A DNA stretch of 64,000 nucleotides, taken from Cephalotus follicularis (lineage: Eukaryota > Streptophyta > Magnoliopsida > Oxalidales > Cephalotaceae). The stretch's first letter is position 1, and each line of letters opens with the position of its first letter. The notes below the pieces were generated by a model. The model did not search any database, was not told the DNA's origin, and worked only from the letters and a program-made list of their open reading frames with translations. The DNA is taken from the NCBI GenBank assembly GCA_001972305.1, contig BDDD01001500.1, forward strand, positions 135,553 to 199,552, given 5' to 3'. The translations under genes were made by a program, and so were the position numbers. Shown here in pieces: positions 13,269 through 24,354 of this stretch.

Positions 13269-13709
13269 TGTCACACCCCGTTTCCACAAATCATAGACAA
13301 CGTAAAAGTGGTACAGCAATCGACATAAGATAATTCAGCTCATGCATATTCTGCCGACGAAGAACGTGCTGGCCATTCTTACAAAGGCATCGACGTCTTT
13401 CCTTAGACGTCGATGTCTTTTCCAGTTTGGTAAGAAGGTGTCGATGCTTTCTTCCGTTATCGACGTGCATGTCCCTTCAAACACGTGTGCCCTGGCTCCC
13501 AAAGGCGTCGACGTCTTTTCCAAAGACGTCGATGTCTTTGTCCCAGAACGTTGCCGTTTCAAGCTTTAACATACACATTCCATTTCCAAGTCCATAGATA
13601 GGGTTTGTAAGCATCTTTTGAGTTCCAAAGTCGACATTCTCATTAAATCAAGTTAAATGATTACATCATAAAATGAAATATTACATCCAGGAAAATACCG
13701 GGCGTTACA
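13269..13709 (-). repeat. Element F 5' LTR (shortened copy)
   Basis: Both termini match the 3' LTR (TGTCACACCCCG at 13269 and GGGCGTTACA at 13709, plus strand). At 441 bp it is far shorter than the 2742-bp partner, and the TATA region is absent. It retains the upstream quasi-palindrome cluster (13384-13545). The AAATT duplication follows directly. Confidence 0.92.
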
Positions 13710-14731
13710 AAATTATTTCAATAAAATCAGATGAAGATGACCAAGAACGAAAATTATCCGTACCTTAGCCGTTCAAATCTAATCAAACACAAGAACGAAT
13801 CAAAATCACGTATAGAATCACCCTAATCATCGCAACAGGTGTTTTGGGAACCCTAGCATACCAACCAAATCCAAATTATCACATAACAAACGCTAAACAA
13901 AAACTGTAGAGGAAAGCGTCGACGTTTGTGTCAAAAGCGTCGACGTTTAAAATTAAAGCGTCGGTGCTTAAGACATAGCGTTGGCGTTTAAAGCTAAACG
14001 TTAACACAAAGCGCTGGACCAAGCGTTGACAAAAGCATTACAAAACATGACAAAAGCGTCGACGCTCAAATAAAAGTGTCGACGGTTAAGACTTAAGCGT
14101 CGACATGAAATAGAATGACTAGCGTTGACGCTCAAATAAAATATATGACCATAAAAAAAATCATTATTACGACATACCTCAAAATGATGTGCAAACAAAT
14201 GATGAAATGTGTACAAAAAATGGTTGTTCTGGTTTGTAAAATGTACAGGTGATGGCGTTTAAAAAGGCATGATGGAATCTGAAGTTTAATGGTAAAACGT
14301 GTATTTTAATGACAAAATCAGGTGGATTAAAACCTTCATTATGAGCAGAAAATGCGGCAAACATAATAGGAAAATCAGATAACCAGTTTAAAGAAAGAAT
14401 CTCTCCTTCCTAGACTCAGCCACCGCCCACACTGACCAAGCACACATAAGGAAAAATGACTAAAGCATCACCGGTTTAGAATAAGCATCAACGCTTAACT
14501 CATTTCCACTAAAGCGTCGACGGTAAAAACATAGTGTCAGCGCTTTACATGTACGTGCCAAGGCGTCGACAGTTAAAACAATGGCGTCGACGCTTAACAC
14601 CCTGGAATGCAAAATGGAATAAATAGTTTAAAAAAAAAATATTCAAACGTTCCAACTGTATAAAACATATAGCATTTGACAAAACGTAACGTACGACGTT
14701 AAACATATTTGCAACGGAACGAGATATTACA
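13710..14731 (-). repeat. Element C 3' LTR, proximal part with GCGTCGACGC cluster
   Basis: This continues C's LTR after the AAATT duplication. It carries two groups of the motif in the form AAAGCGTCGACGCTTAA, with decayed variants, at about 13915-14130 and 14460-14600. Open frames here are short and arise from the repeats. The LTR start TGTAATATC is at 14731 (minus strand). Confidence 0.82.
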
Positions 14732-16487
14732 TCCACACCCCTTATAAAAAGATTTCAACTCGAAATCATAGGCAACTACATACCTTAAACAAACAAACGA
14801 GGGTACTCCTCCTGGATTTGTTCCTCTAACTCCCATGTAGCTTCTCGCTCCGGATGATTCTTCCACAGGACCTTGACAGATGGAATGGTCTTGCCATTCG
14901 TAACTTGTTCCTATCAATCCAAAATAGCCTCAGCCTCATCTTCGGAAGATAAATCCTCCCGAATCTTGTCCAAAGGATAGTGGACCACATCCAGGGGATG
15001 ACACTGATAACCCCTCAACATAGACACATGGAACACATTATGGACATGAGCTAACTGTGGAGGCAAAGCTAACCGATAAGCAACCGCACCAACTTTCTCC
15101 AAAACTTCAAATGGCCCTATAAACTGAGGACTCAACTTCCCCTTCAAACAAAACCAACGAACTCCTTTCCAAGGTGAAACCTTCAAAAACACATGTTCAC
15201 CTTCTTGAAACTCCAAGCCCCTCCGTTGCTTGTCTGCATAACTCTTTTGTCGGGATTGAGCTGCCTTCAATCTTTCCCTAGCTATTGTAAATTTCTTAGT
15301 AGTTATCTGAGCTAGCTCGTGTCCGTCGATAACACTTTCTCCTACCTCATCCCAACAAGTCAGAGCTCGAAACTTCCTCCCATACAAGGCCTCAAAAGGT
15401 GCCATCCGAATGCTAGCATGACAACTGTTGTTATAAGCAAACTCCACAAGAATCAAATACTCATCCCAGTTTCTAGTCCACTCTAAAGCACAAGACCGCA
15501 GCATGTCCCCTAAAGTCTAGATGGTCCTCTCTGATTGTCCATCCGTCTTTGGGTGGAAAGTTATGCTATAATTGAACCGCGTACCCTACGCCTTCTAAAA
15601 CCCTTTCCAAATCCTCGAAGTGAAATGGGGATCCCTATCTGAAATAATGGATACTGGTGTCCCATAAAGTCACAAAATCTCCTGCTGAAATATCTCCGCC
15701 AATCGGACCAAAGAAAACCCCTCTCGGATGGCTAGAAAGTGAGCCGATTTGGTCAATCGATCCACCACTACCCGCATCATTCCTCCTGAATGTCCTTGGC
15801 AAGCCTGTAACAAAATCCATAGCTCTGCGCTCCCATTTCCATACTATAATATCCAAAGGTTGTAGCAGCCCACTAGCTCACTGGTGTTCGATCTTAACCT
15901 GCTGACAAATCAAACACCTCCCAACAAATTCCGCTACGTCCCTCTTCATTCCATTCCACCAGAAATTCCTCTGCAGATCTCTATACATTTTAGTAGAACC
16001 AAGATCTATAGAGAACGGAGAGCTTTGTCCCTCAGACAAAATGGCCTATCTAATTTTTGGATCAGCAGGCACACATAACCATTTACCTAACCATATCACC
16101 CCATGCTCATCCACTCAAAACTCCAACTGCTTACCCTCTTCCACATTCTGGACTAATGCCCACAATTCGCCATCTTCATTGTGAGTCGCTTTAATCCGAG
16201 ATATAAGGGTAGTTCTACATTCATACCAGCAACAAAACCTCCTGAACCCTGAACAAACAAATACAACTCATACCGCTCCATATCCACAATCAAATTAGGT
16301 TGTGTGAGCAAAGCCGCCACACTCCCTGAACTCTTCCTACTAAGAGCGTTAGCTACTACATTCACCTTACCAGGGTTGTACTGAATATTAACATCATAGT
16401 CCTTAAGAAGCTCCAACCACCGCCTCTGCCACATATTCAGTTCCTTCCAGGTGAAAATGTACTTGAGACTCTTGTGATCGGTGAAAA
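14732..16487 (-). pseudogene. Element C RNase H-integrase-chromodomain remnant
   Basis: Minus-strand parts: RNase H with [10 protein letters not shown] and [11 protein letters not shown] (about 16480-16330); integrase zinc-finger area (about 16000-15880); integrase core with MDFVTGLPR (about 15815) and EFAYNNSCHASI (about 15440); a C-terminal SPWKGVRWF and GPFEVLEKVG segment (about 15200-15090); and chromodomain-like ATWELEEQIQEEYPRLF (about 14850-14790). It is broken in many places, and everything 5' of RNase H is absent here. It is a chromovirus distinct from the A/E/F family. Confidence 0.85.
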
Positions 16488-16557
16488 TGTAAGGACCCAA
16501 AATTCCATGTAACATATTAATTATGTTTGCTATTGTGTAGTTAGCAAATATTTAAAG

Positions 16558-16672
16558 GGACCCGTAGTATGACCCTACGCTCGGGGAGTTCAGGGGTTCC
16601 GCTCCCCGGTGAACGGACGGGGGGTCCCGCTGCCCGGACAGCGGGCAGGGGTTCAGGGGGCAGCGCCCCTGG
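16558..16672 (+). repeat. Conserved GC-rich hairpin block in solo LTR I
   Basis: This is an abrupt GC-rich island in AT-rich DNA. It contains a perfect hairpin, CCCGCTG-CCCGGA-CAGCGGG, at 16626-16645, and a second palindrome, GGGGCAGCGCCCC, near 16657-16669. The corresponding block in I2 (about 31507-31633) keeps the layout with substitutions. Confidence 0.8.
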
Positions 16673-16714
16673 AAGAAAATGTTTTTTAGCTAAGAGATGA
16701 GAAGGAAAACTGTC

Positions 16715-17110
16715 TAAAGCGCCGACAGTTCCACTTAAAGCGCCGACGCTTTGGTAGTGACGGTCGACGCTTAGAACCCTTCTATCTGCATTTTAAACCA
16801 GTTCAAACCGTCGACGCTTAGGGATAAAGAGTCAACGCTTTGGGTAACGGTCGACGCTCTAAATGTAAATGTCGACGCTTTGAAGTCAGGCGGGTCAGTT
16901 GACGTTGACGTTGACGTTGACGAACACTTAAAAGCGGCGACGCTTTGTAAGAAAGCGTCAGCGCTTTAGTCGGGATAGAGATGAAAAAGTTCAGGTAAAA
17001 CCCTTAACCGTCGACGCTTAGAGAGAAACCGTCGACGCTTTGAGTCGTTTTTCTGATGTTTTGTACGCCACAAGCAACGAATGGAGGCGGCAAATTTTTC
17101 TATAAATAAC
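16715..17110 (+). promoter_or_regulatory. GCGTCGACGC cluster and TATA box of solo LTR I
   Basis: Copies such as AAAGCGCCGACGCTTTGG, AACCGTCGACGCTTAGG and AAAGCGTCAGCGCTTTAG run from 16715 to about 17042. TATAAATAA follows at 17101, and a purine-rich leader after that. This is a typical retrotransposon U3 arrangement, and the promoter role is inferred. Confidence 0.75.
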
Positions 17111-18636
17111 AGTGATCAGTAGAAGAAAATTTGAGGGAAAGGAGAGAAGGAAGAGAGAAAGAGAAAGGAGAGAAGGAAGAGAGAAAGAGAAAGAAGAGAA
17201 GAAAGAGAGAAAGAGAAAGAAGGAAAGAGGAGAAAAGAGAATTCTGTTGGGATTTTAGCATAATAATTTCTTCAGTGTGGAGAAAAGAGAAAAGGAGATA
17301 GAGCAAAGTAAGGACTCCTGTTCTTTTCTAAAAATACTTTATGTTAGGAATTTCTACTCATTCTTTTAAAGTATTTTATTTTAGTATTCAGCTCAAATTA
17401 ATTTCACTTTCCCATCGATATGATCGGTATATCCGTCTGACCGAGTGGAGGAAGTTAATTTTTAATTTAATATTTCAATTAAGCAGTTTTATGCTCGTTG
17501 TAACTGTTTATTTTATCAACTCAATTTAATTTAACTTTCCCATCGATATGATCGGTATATCCGTCTGACCGAGTGGAGGAAGTTAATTTTTAATCTAATA
17601 TTTCAATTAAGCAATTTTTATGCTCGATATTTAAATAACTTATTTGTATATATCTTTTATAATTATTACGTCCTGTATTTTAAATTTTTGCCAATATTCG
17701 TGGTAAAATGTCTATATTAAATTTATGTAAATTCTTAAATTCTACGTTGAATTGCTGCCAATTTCTCAACGAAATTATATATTACCATTTTAAAATATTT
17801 CTGTTTGAAATATAAATTCTAGAAAATGTTTTATAAAGTTATTTATGGATGCTTTGAGCTGATCACTCAAAGTATCAAGAAATGATTATTTTTACAAATG
17901 AGAAAATGCAACAAATTGAGATGAACAACGACTGGATTGTGATCCAGGGTGGATTAATCTAGTGAAAGATTAATGTTAAGGAGCGGAGAGTGCTCTCAGG
18001 TTTGCATGCTTAGTAATGATAGTAATCGGGGAGTGCACAATGCCCTGATGAAGCGAAGGTTCAACAGGGTTATTTACGTTTTTACAACCCCTCAGTATTT
18101 ATAAAATATTCTGATTCATGAGATATGATCAGAAAAGAAATGAATGAATGTGAAATATACTGGTTTTATAAAAATACCAAAAAATGAATTTCAATAATGT
18201 TTTATTTCGATAATTCTTACTGAGCTATTTTGGTGCTCACTCATTTCAATGTTTTTGTTTTCAAATAAAATTTTTCCAGGAAAAGATTGAACGAGGAAAG
18301 TCGAGTTTTGGCAGGAGCTCATAAGTGATATTTCGGAAGGAAATTATTTTACGAATATAGTTTTGTGTAATAGTTTATGACATTATAAACTAATGTTTTT
18401 CGCTGTATAATGCCTTTGATAGATCCTGTGGAAATGTAAGATGTTGACTATAATTATTATGATGTATGATGATTTAAATAAGAGTATAAAATTTTAAGGT
18501 TTAGTATATCAAGTTATTTATAGATATTACAAATTAGTAGTATTGTTAAAGGATAATAGGTTTCAACACCACGTAATGCACCGACTCCCCGAAGTTCGCT
18601 TTGAGCATAAAGTAGACTCGGATCGGGGGCGTTATA

Positions 18637-18858
18637 GAAAAGGTCACAAGTTTCTCTGTTCGAAACCTGTCAAGGGTTCCCGGGTCGATTTGGTCCTAGG
18701 ACGCAAGTGTGTATAATTTTAATTTTTCAAAAACACCAAGACGGAAAGTCATGGTCCACACTTACATCTTAGTACCAAATAGAAAAGCCTAGGATCTTCA
18801 TTTAATTAACAATCGAACAAAAACAAGAACAAGCATGCATGAAAAGACAAACCGAACA
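18637..18858. other. Unassigned interval
   Basis: There are about 220 bases after solo LTR I with no recognisable domain, LTR end or RNA gene. A GTTCGAAACC stretch near 18659 is reminiscent of a polymerase III B box, but no matching A box or poly-A tail supports a SINE. Confidence 0.4.
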
Positions 18859-18943
18859 TGTTGACGATTAAGTCTCAATCCTTGTTTTGATGATAACATA
18901 TTTGCATCTAACTAAGTTACTTGATGTGCAAGGAATTACAAGT
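18859..18943 (+). repeat. Fragment: first 85 bases of a Sirevirus LTR
   Basis: It begins TGTTGACGATTAAGTCTCAA and follows the start of M's LTR (complement of 25643 downward) through TTGATGTGCAAGGAATTACAAG, then stops abruptly at Tekay LTR G. It is a relic of a larger insertion. Confidence 0.75.
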
Positions 18944-18949
18944 TGAATA

Positions 18950-19863
18950 AATCATTAATATGCAATTCACCATGCTATACATTAACTTAAAACTCAAAAT
19001 GCACATATAAATTCATCACTTTCCCCTACCTTAATGTTCCAAGTTAGGAACTGGAAAGTCCACCTCTTTAAGTTCCCACGTTCTGGCTACTAACAGCTCC
19101 AAGATCCCTTAGCAACTGCTACCCACGAGCTCAACCCCAAGCTCCCAGCAACTAAACAATGGCACACACACACACTCACTGTTTCTCTTTCTTCTGGTGT
19201 TATAAAACGAGAGAGAGAAGTGGGGAAGGGTATTCTTATGCAGATGACTCTCACCTAACACTCTTCTTTTGTCATTTAACAACCACTCCCGAGATCTCTC
19301 CCACTTCCAAGTTTTTTGCATATCTTTTTGTTTTCTAATCTCCCTTTTGCAGGTTGCATGGTAGGATGGCATAATTCCTTGCATGTTCCATGTGAGGGTA
19401 GGTTTTAGTGCCCTTGGTCAGTACACAGACATGCTCAACACGTCGAAACGCACTTGAAAAGGCATTAGGTAAAGCCTTTAAACAATCCCCCCCTGCATGA
19501 TATTCTGCCGACGAAGAACGTGCTGGCCATTCATACAAAGGCATCGACGTCTTTCCTTAGACGTCGATGTCTTTTCCAGTTTGGTAAGAAGGTGTCGATG
19601 CTTTCTTCCGTTATCGACGTGCATGTCCCTTCAAACACGTGTGCGCTGGCTCCCAAAGGCGTCGAAGTCTTTTCCAAAGACGTCGATGTCTTTGTCCCAG
19701 AACGTTGCCGTTTCAAGCTTTAACATACACATTCCATTTCCAAGTCCATAGATAGGGTTTGTAAGCATCTTTTGAGTTCAAAAGTCAACATTCTCATTAA
19801 ATCAAGTTAAATGATTACATCATAAAACGAAATATTACATCCAGGAAAATACCGGGGGTTACA
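18950..19863 (-). repeat. Partial Tekay LTR G (same family as F)
   Basis: It matches F's 3' LTR from about 7682 to 8567 closely, including the TATA-like region (near 19200) and the quasi-palindrome cluster (19536-19695). It ends at the LTR start (GGGGGTTACA, 19863). The other roughly 1.8 kb of the LTR is missing, and no coding sequence adjoins it. Confidence 0.88.
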
Positions 19864-19894
19864 ATATTACTTCTATTATCCACTTCACAACAAA

Positions 19895-21565
19895 GTGTTT
19901 GTAGCAAGGCATGCTACTTTTCTTGAGAAGGACATCCTGTTGGAAGATAGTAGCGGGAGTATGATAGAAGTAGACGAACGATCTAAAGAACCACAAGTTG
20001 AGGGCCTATCCAATCCTGTTCAAATTGATGTTCCTAAAATGTCAGCTACCATAGATACACAACCTCTACGTAGAACTACCCGATTACCGAGGGAACCTGA
20101 GAGATACTATGGTAGTTTTCTCATTGAAGGTACCCAAGAGGTAAATTTCATGAATGATGATCCGGTAAGCTACAAAGAAGCCATATACGATGTGGACTCG
20201 GAGAAATGGCTCAAAGCCATGAATTCAAAAATGGAATCCATGTACTCCATTCAAGTTTGGAATCTAGTGGATGCACCGAAAGGGGTTAAACCCGTAGGTT
20301 ACAGATGGATTTTCAAAAGGAAGCTTGGAGATGATGGAAAGTTGAAGACCTTCAAAGCTAGGCTCGTAGCCAAATGTTACAATCAACGAGAAGGGATTGA
20401 TTATGAGGAAACTTTCTCTCTCGTACCATGCTTAATCCATTTGGATTTTACTTGCTATAGCTGCACATTTTGACTATGAGATATGGCAAATGGATGTGAA
20501 AACTACTTTTCTCAATGGAAACATTCATGAAGACATTTATATGACTCAACCTGAGGGTTTCATATCCACTGGTGAGGACCAGAATGTGTGCAAGCTTCAA
20601 AAGTCCATTTATGGACTAAAGCAAGCTTCGAGAAGTTGGAATATCCGATTCGATGAGACAATCAAAGAGTTTGATTTCATTAAGAATCGAGATGAATCAT
20701 GTGCGTATGAAAAGGTTAGAGGGAGCTCAGTGACATTTCTGGTCTTGTACGTTGATGACATACTCCTTATAGGAAATGATGTGATCTTGTTGTCAAACGT
20801 AAAGGGCTGGTTATCTACAGTTTTCTCCATGAAAGACTTGAGAGAAGCTTCCTATATCCTGGGAATAAAGGTCTATAGAGATAGATCAAAAAGGATGATA
20901 GGGTTATCCTAGTCATTGTACATTGACAGAGTGCTTAAGCGGTTTAGCATGGAAAATTCCAAGAGAGGTTATCTACGTCTATGTCATGGAATTTCACTTT
21001 CTAAGCAGATGTCTCCCAAGACAGTTGAAGAAAAACAAAGGATGATGCACATTCCATATGCTTTAGCAATTGGAAGCGTCATGTATGCTATGCTTTGCAC
21101 TAGACCAGATATCGCCGATGCTGTAAGTGTTACAAGCAGATATCAGTTAGATCTAGGTGAGAGTCACTGGAAGGCTGTCAAAGATATCCTCGAGTACCTT
21201 AACATGACTAAGGATTTGTTCTTAATGTATGGAGGAAAAGGTTTGAAGATTGAGGGTTTTACTGACTCTAATTTTCAGACAGATGTGGATGATTCAAAAT
21301 CAACATCGGGGTTTGTGTTTGCCTTAAATGGTGGAGCAGTGAGCTGGAAGAGTTGTAAGCAGCCTACCACTATGGATTCAATGACATAAACTGAATACAT
21401 TGCGATTCCACCTTATACGTGAGATCGTTTATCGTGGAGATATAAAAGTGGAACAAGTTCCAAATGAAGACAATGTTATTGACCCGCTTACTAAGGCGCT
21501 ACCAAAGGCGGTCTTTTACAAACACCTTGATGTGATGGGTGTGAGACACTATGGAAACTGGCTTT
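19895..21565 (+). pseudogene. Element J RT-RNase H remnant
   Basis: Parts: linker and N-terminal RT with EKWLKAMNSKMESM and GYRWIFKRK (19895-20440); central RT with QMDVKTTFLNGNI, YGLKQASRSW and the LYVDDILLIGND active-site box (20485-20910); RNase H with TRPDIADAVSVTSRYQ, FTDSNFQ and STSGFVFALNGGAVSW (20916-21390); and a tail with DPLTKALPKAVF (about 21480-21510). It has several breaks. Confidence 0.9.
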
Positions 21566-21582
21566 AGCACTTAGTGGGAGAT

Positions 21583-23385
21583 TGTTTAAGATGAAGTGCT
21601 ATGAGCCAGTGTCGAGCTTGTATTTACTTTATCTTGTATAAACGATTTATAAATTCAATAAAGATGTTTATGTTTTATCATCAGCTATGAGTTCGTTTCT
21701 TTAATACATGCTCTATTAATTGTAAATGAATGTTCTGGAATAAAGTTAGAGAACCAAGTTCATGATGAGATCATGATGTGAGAGTTGGAATCTCGATATA
21801 CTTTATTTAAAATCTTCCTAGTCATAGAATTGACACTCAGGGCATGATCAATCCGGATAGACCAGCACGTACTGTCAGATCGGTAAGCAGAGGGTGACTG
21901 ATCTCACACTCACTCACATGGATGATGTTATGACAACTACGTGGGTGCTCATTTAATGAGTTCACTAAAGGTGACCATTGATAGAATATCTGTATGGTGT
22001 TTTACTTACATGTCAGACAGAATTCTAGTTTTATGGCAGTGCATGTGGTCCTTGGACATGAGCCGCCACTGGATGTCTTGTGCATAGGGTGTTGTGTTTT
22101 GATGAAGCTTAAATGCATATTCTATGAAGTGTATACATGTATTAGTTGGACATAGTATGCTTATGTATAGAGGCATGTGAACTGGCAACAATGAATCCAT
22201 TGCTTCTAGTAAAAGAAGATTATGCGCAGGATGATTTTTGTTAGCGATTAAACGCCTAGCCAGGCTAGCCACGATATCAGGAGTGTGATATCATTGGTTG
22301 AATATTAGAGGGACACTTCTAATATTATTTAAGCTAATGAAAGATAGTCACGAGGCTAAAGATTAAATTATTGGGGTCTGACATAATCCGTACCCTAGAT
22401 TTAATTAGAGAGTTGTCAATGGAAGGACTATACGTACATGTACCTGTAAATAGTGGTTCGCAAATGATTCATATTACCTTGGAGTCGTTATGCATTGCTA
22501 GATGTCGATGTCGACCAGTAGGATGCCCGAGATTAAGTTGATAAATCAATCTTGGAAGAAAAAGAATTAAAAGGGTTTTAATTCGATATATTCAAGAGAA
22601 TATTTTTTATGAGATAATAAATATTTAATTGAATAAATTGTGAGCGTCACAATTTAATCCTACGGCCAGCGTAATAGTGAACCCATATGGTCAAACACAA
22701 TATGGGCAGATATTTATAACACGTGATGAGAGAAAAATAATTGAGATGTTATTTCCTAATTATATTTAATGAGATTAAATATATAAATATGTAATTAATG
22801 AGATTAATTATCCTTAATGAGATTAAGGAAAGTAGAAGTCAAAAAGGAGAGAAAGACTATCTAAGGAAGAATCCTGAATGCATTAGGAAATCCTAAGCAT
22901 GATAGGATAAGAGTTTGTGTTCTAATATGATTGTCTATCAGCAAGTATATATAGAACACACCCCCCTTCCTATTAAGAGTTGTTGTTGTTGGATGTTTTT
23001 GTTCTCTCTCTTGGTGTCTTCTCTCCTCTCTCTCATATACATTCAAGAGTTGAAGGTTTGAGAAACCTGTTGTTAGAAATTGAAGCTTGGTGTGGATACC
23101 TTGGAGTTTTCTATACTTGGAAGCTAGAACTGTTTAATCCGTCCAACAAGTAGCTGTGCTTTTGGAAGCAAGAATACTCATTAGAAGAAGGAAGGAGGCG
23201 CTCCAATCATGTGAGTAATTCCGCCTGCTCCTCCATATTGTTTTATATCTAACGATATATGTATGCTCAAAAGAGCCTGGAAATGAACCATATGGCTTGA
23301 TATTCATGAGATGATCACACAACAAAGGTTTTAGGGTTTTAAGCATCTCGATATTTTATTGCTTAATCACCATAAGGTTCCAACA
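21583..23385 (+). repeat. Element J 3' LTR
   Basis: It runs from TGTTTAAGATG to GGTTCCAACA with TGTT/AACA inverted ends, 1803 bp. It follows a purine tract directly. A TATA box (TATATATAG) lies at 22946-22954. It contains no quasi-palindrome cluster, only one isolated near-copy at about 22499-22518, and so serves as a negative comparison for the motif. Confidence 0.85.
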
Positions 23386-23450
23386 AATTCATCAATTATT
23401 TTACAATGAGAAATATAATAATACATTAAGGAAAAATCCCGGGCGTTACA
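23386..23450 (-). repeat. Element D 3' LTR, first 65 bases
   Basis: The minus strand starts TGTAACGCCCGGGATTTTTC at 23450, after the purine-rich AAGGAGTGGTGGA. It matches the D 5' LTR start at 53258-53322 with a few substitutions. The rest was lost where J now lies. Confidence 0.85.
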
Positions 23451-24354
23451 TCCACCACTCCTTCAAGGAAATTCATCCTCGAATGTAACACCCCTAGAAT
23501 AAGTTAGGGTAGCACTCCCTCATCTCCTCTTCACGCTCTCATGTCCCCTCGTTGGGGTGATGGAACTACCATTGAACCTTCACCATAGGAATGGTTCGGT
23601 TCCTCAACACTTGAGTCTTCCAATCCAGAATCATCACAGGCAACTCTTCGCAAGAAAGATCATCTTGCACCAATACCGAGTCATAATCCAAGTCATGTGA
23701 TGGATCTTGGATGTAGCCTCGCAACATAGATACATGAAAAACATCATGCACTCCAGACAATGTAGGAGGTAAGGCGAGCTGATATGCCACCTCCCCAACT
23801 CTCTCCAGAATCTGAAAAGGACCAATGTAGAGTGGAGCTAGCTTGCCCCTCTTCCCAAACCTTTGTACGCCCTTCCAAGGAGAAACTTTCAGAAATACAT
23901 GATCTCCGACATCAAAAGTCAAAGGTTTCCGCTTTACACTGTCGACATAACTCTTCTGCTGACTCTGAACTGCAAGCAGTCTCTCTTTAATCACCTTTAC
24001 TTTCCCTGTAGTCTCTTCCACTAGGTCTAGCCAGGGTACTCGTCGCTCTCCGACCTCATCCCAAGAGATGGGGGACCTACATTTCCGCCCATAAAGAGCT
24101 TTGTACGGAGCCATACCAATGCTCGAGTGATAACTGTTATTGTACGAGAACTCTATCAAGGGAACATGATCTTCCCAAGTACCACTGAAATCAATAACAC
24201 AAGCTCGGAGCATATCTTCCATAGTCTGGATAATACGCTCTGACTGTCCGTCCATCTGCGGATGAAAAGTTGTGCTAAAATTTAGCTTTTTCCCAAAAGC
24301 TGTCTGGAATCTCTTCCAAAAGCTTGAATTAAAGATCGAATCCTGATCACACAC
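23451..24354 (-). pseudogene. Element D integrase core and C-terminal remnant
   Basis: Minus-strand parts: CDQDSIF and FHPQMDGQSERIIQTMEDML (integrase core, 24354-24210), [16 protein letters not shown] (about 24160), HVFLKVSPWKGVQRFGKRG (about 23910), and the LDYDSVLVQDDLSCEELP segment leading to the chromodomain area (about 23700-23560). It stops at the CACAC target of M and resumes at 30402. Confidence 0.88.

Larger units (their letters stand above)
5826..13709 (-). mobile_element. Element F: young, broken Tekay-type gypsy element
   Basis: F is bounded by exact 5-bp target duplications, AAATT at 5821-5825 and at 13710-13714, and sits in the LTR of C. The minus-strand order is 5' LTR (13269-13709, a shortened copy), initiator-Met tRNA primer site, gag, protease, RT, RNase H, integrase, chromodomain-like end, purine tract and 3' LTR (5826-8567). 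The stretches shared by the two LTRs differ by only about 1-2% by eye, so the insertion is recent. The coding part has roughly half a dozen breaks. Confidence 0.95.
4647..16487 (-). mobile_element. Element C: broken Tekay-type gypsy element, interrupted by F
   Basis: C runs on the minus strand. Its 3' LTR occupies 4647-5825 plus 13710-14731, split by insertion of F. Its coding remnant follows at 14732-16487, and solo LTR I lies at its upstream edge. The LTR begins TGTAATATCTCG (minus strand, at 14731) and ends GGGGGTGTTACA (at 4647). C's 5' half and 5' LTR are not in the window. The left flank ACAAA (4642-4646) has no partner that I can find. The LTR resembles H in its 3' third. Confidence 0.82.
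16488..18636 (+). mobile_element. Solo LTR I (gypsy-like)
   Basis: The segment runs from TGTAAGGACCC to GGGGGCGTTATA and is flanked by GAAAA at 16483-16487 and 18637-18641. It is 2149 bp with no internal coding region. It carries a GC-rich block (16558-16672), a motif cluster (16715-17045) and a TATA box at 17100-17110, which gives the orientation. It is the same family as I2 at 31438. A duplicated 115-bp stretch (TTCCCATCGATATGATCGG near 17410 and 17540) lies downstream of the TATA box. The flank to the right is not the expected continuation of C. Confidence 0.85.
19864..23385 (+). mobile_element. Element J: Ty1/copia retrotransposon, 5' part missing
   Basis: The RT and RNase H part of a copia polyprotein (about 19890-21565) is followed by the purine tract TTAGTGGGAGA and a 3' LTR (21583-23385). 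There is no 5' LTR, gag or integrase core here. The sequence groups with the Tork/TAR/Angela side of plant copia elements rather than with Sirevirus, though the exact lineage is uncertain. On its right it abuts a scrap of D's 3' LTR. Confidence 0.88.

Noticed and set aside
18655-18720. Possible tRNA-derived SINE (GTTCGAAACC)
   Set aside because: No A box at the right distance, no tail and no target duplication could be found.
22499-22518. Motif copy in J's LTR (GATGTCGATGTCGACC)
   Set aside because: It is a single isolated near-copy, not a cluster. J is treated as lacking the module.
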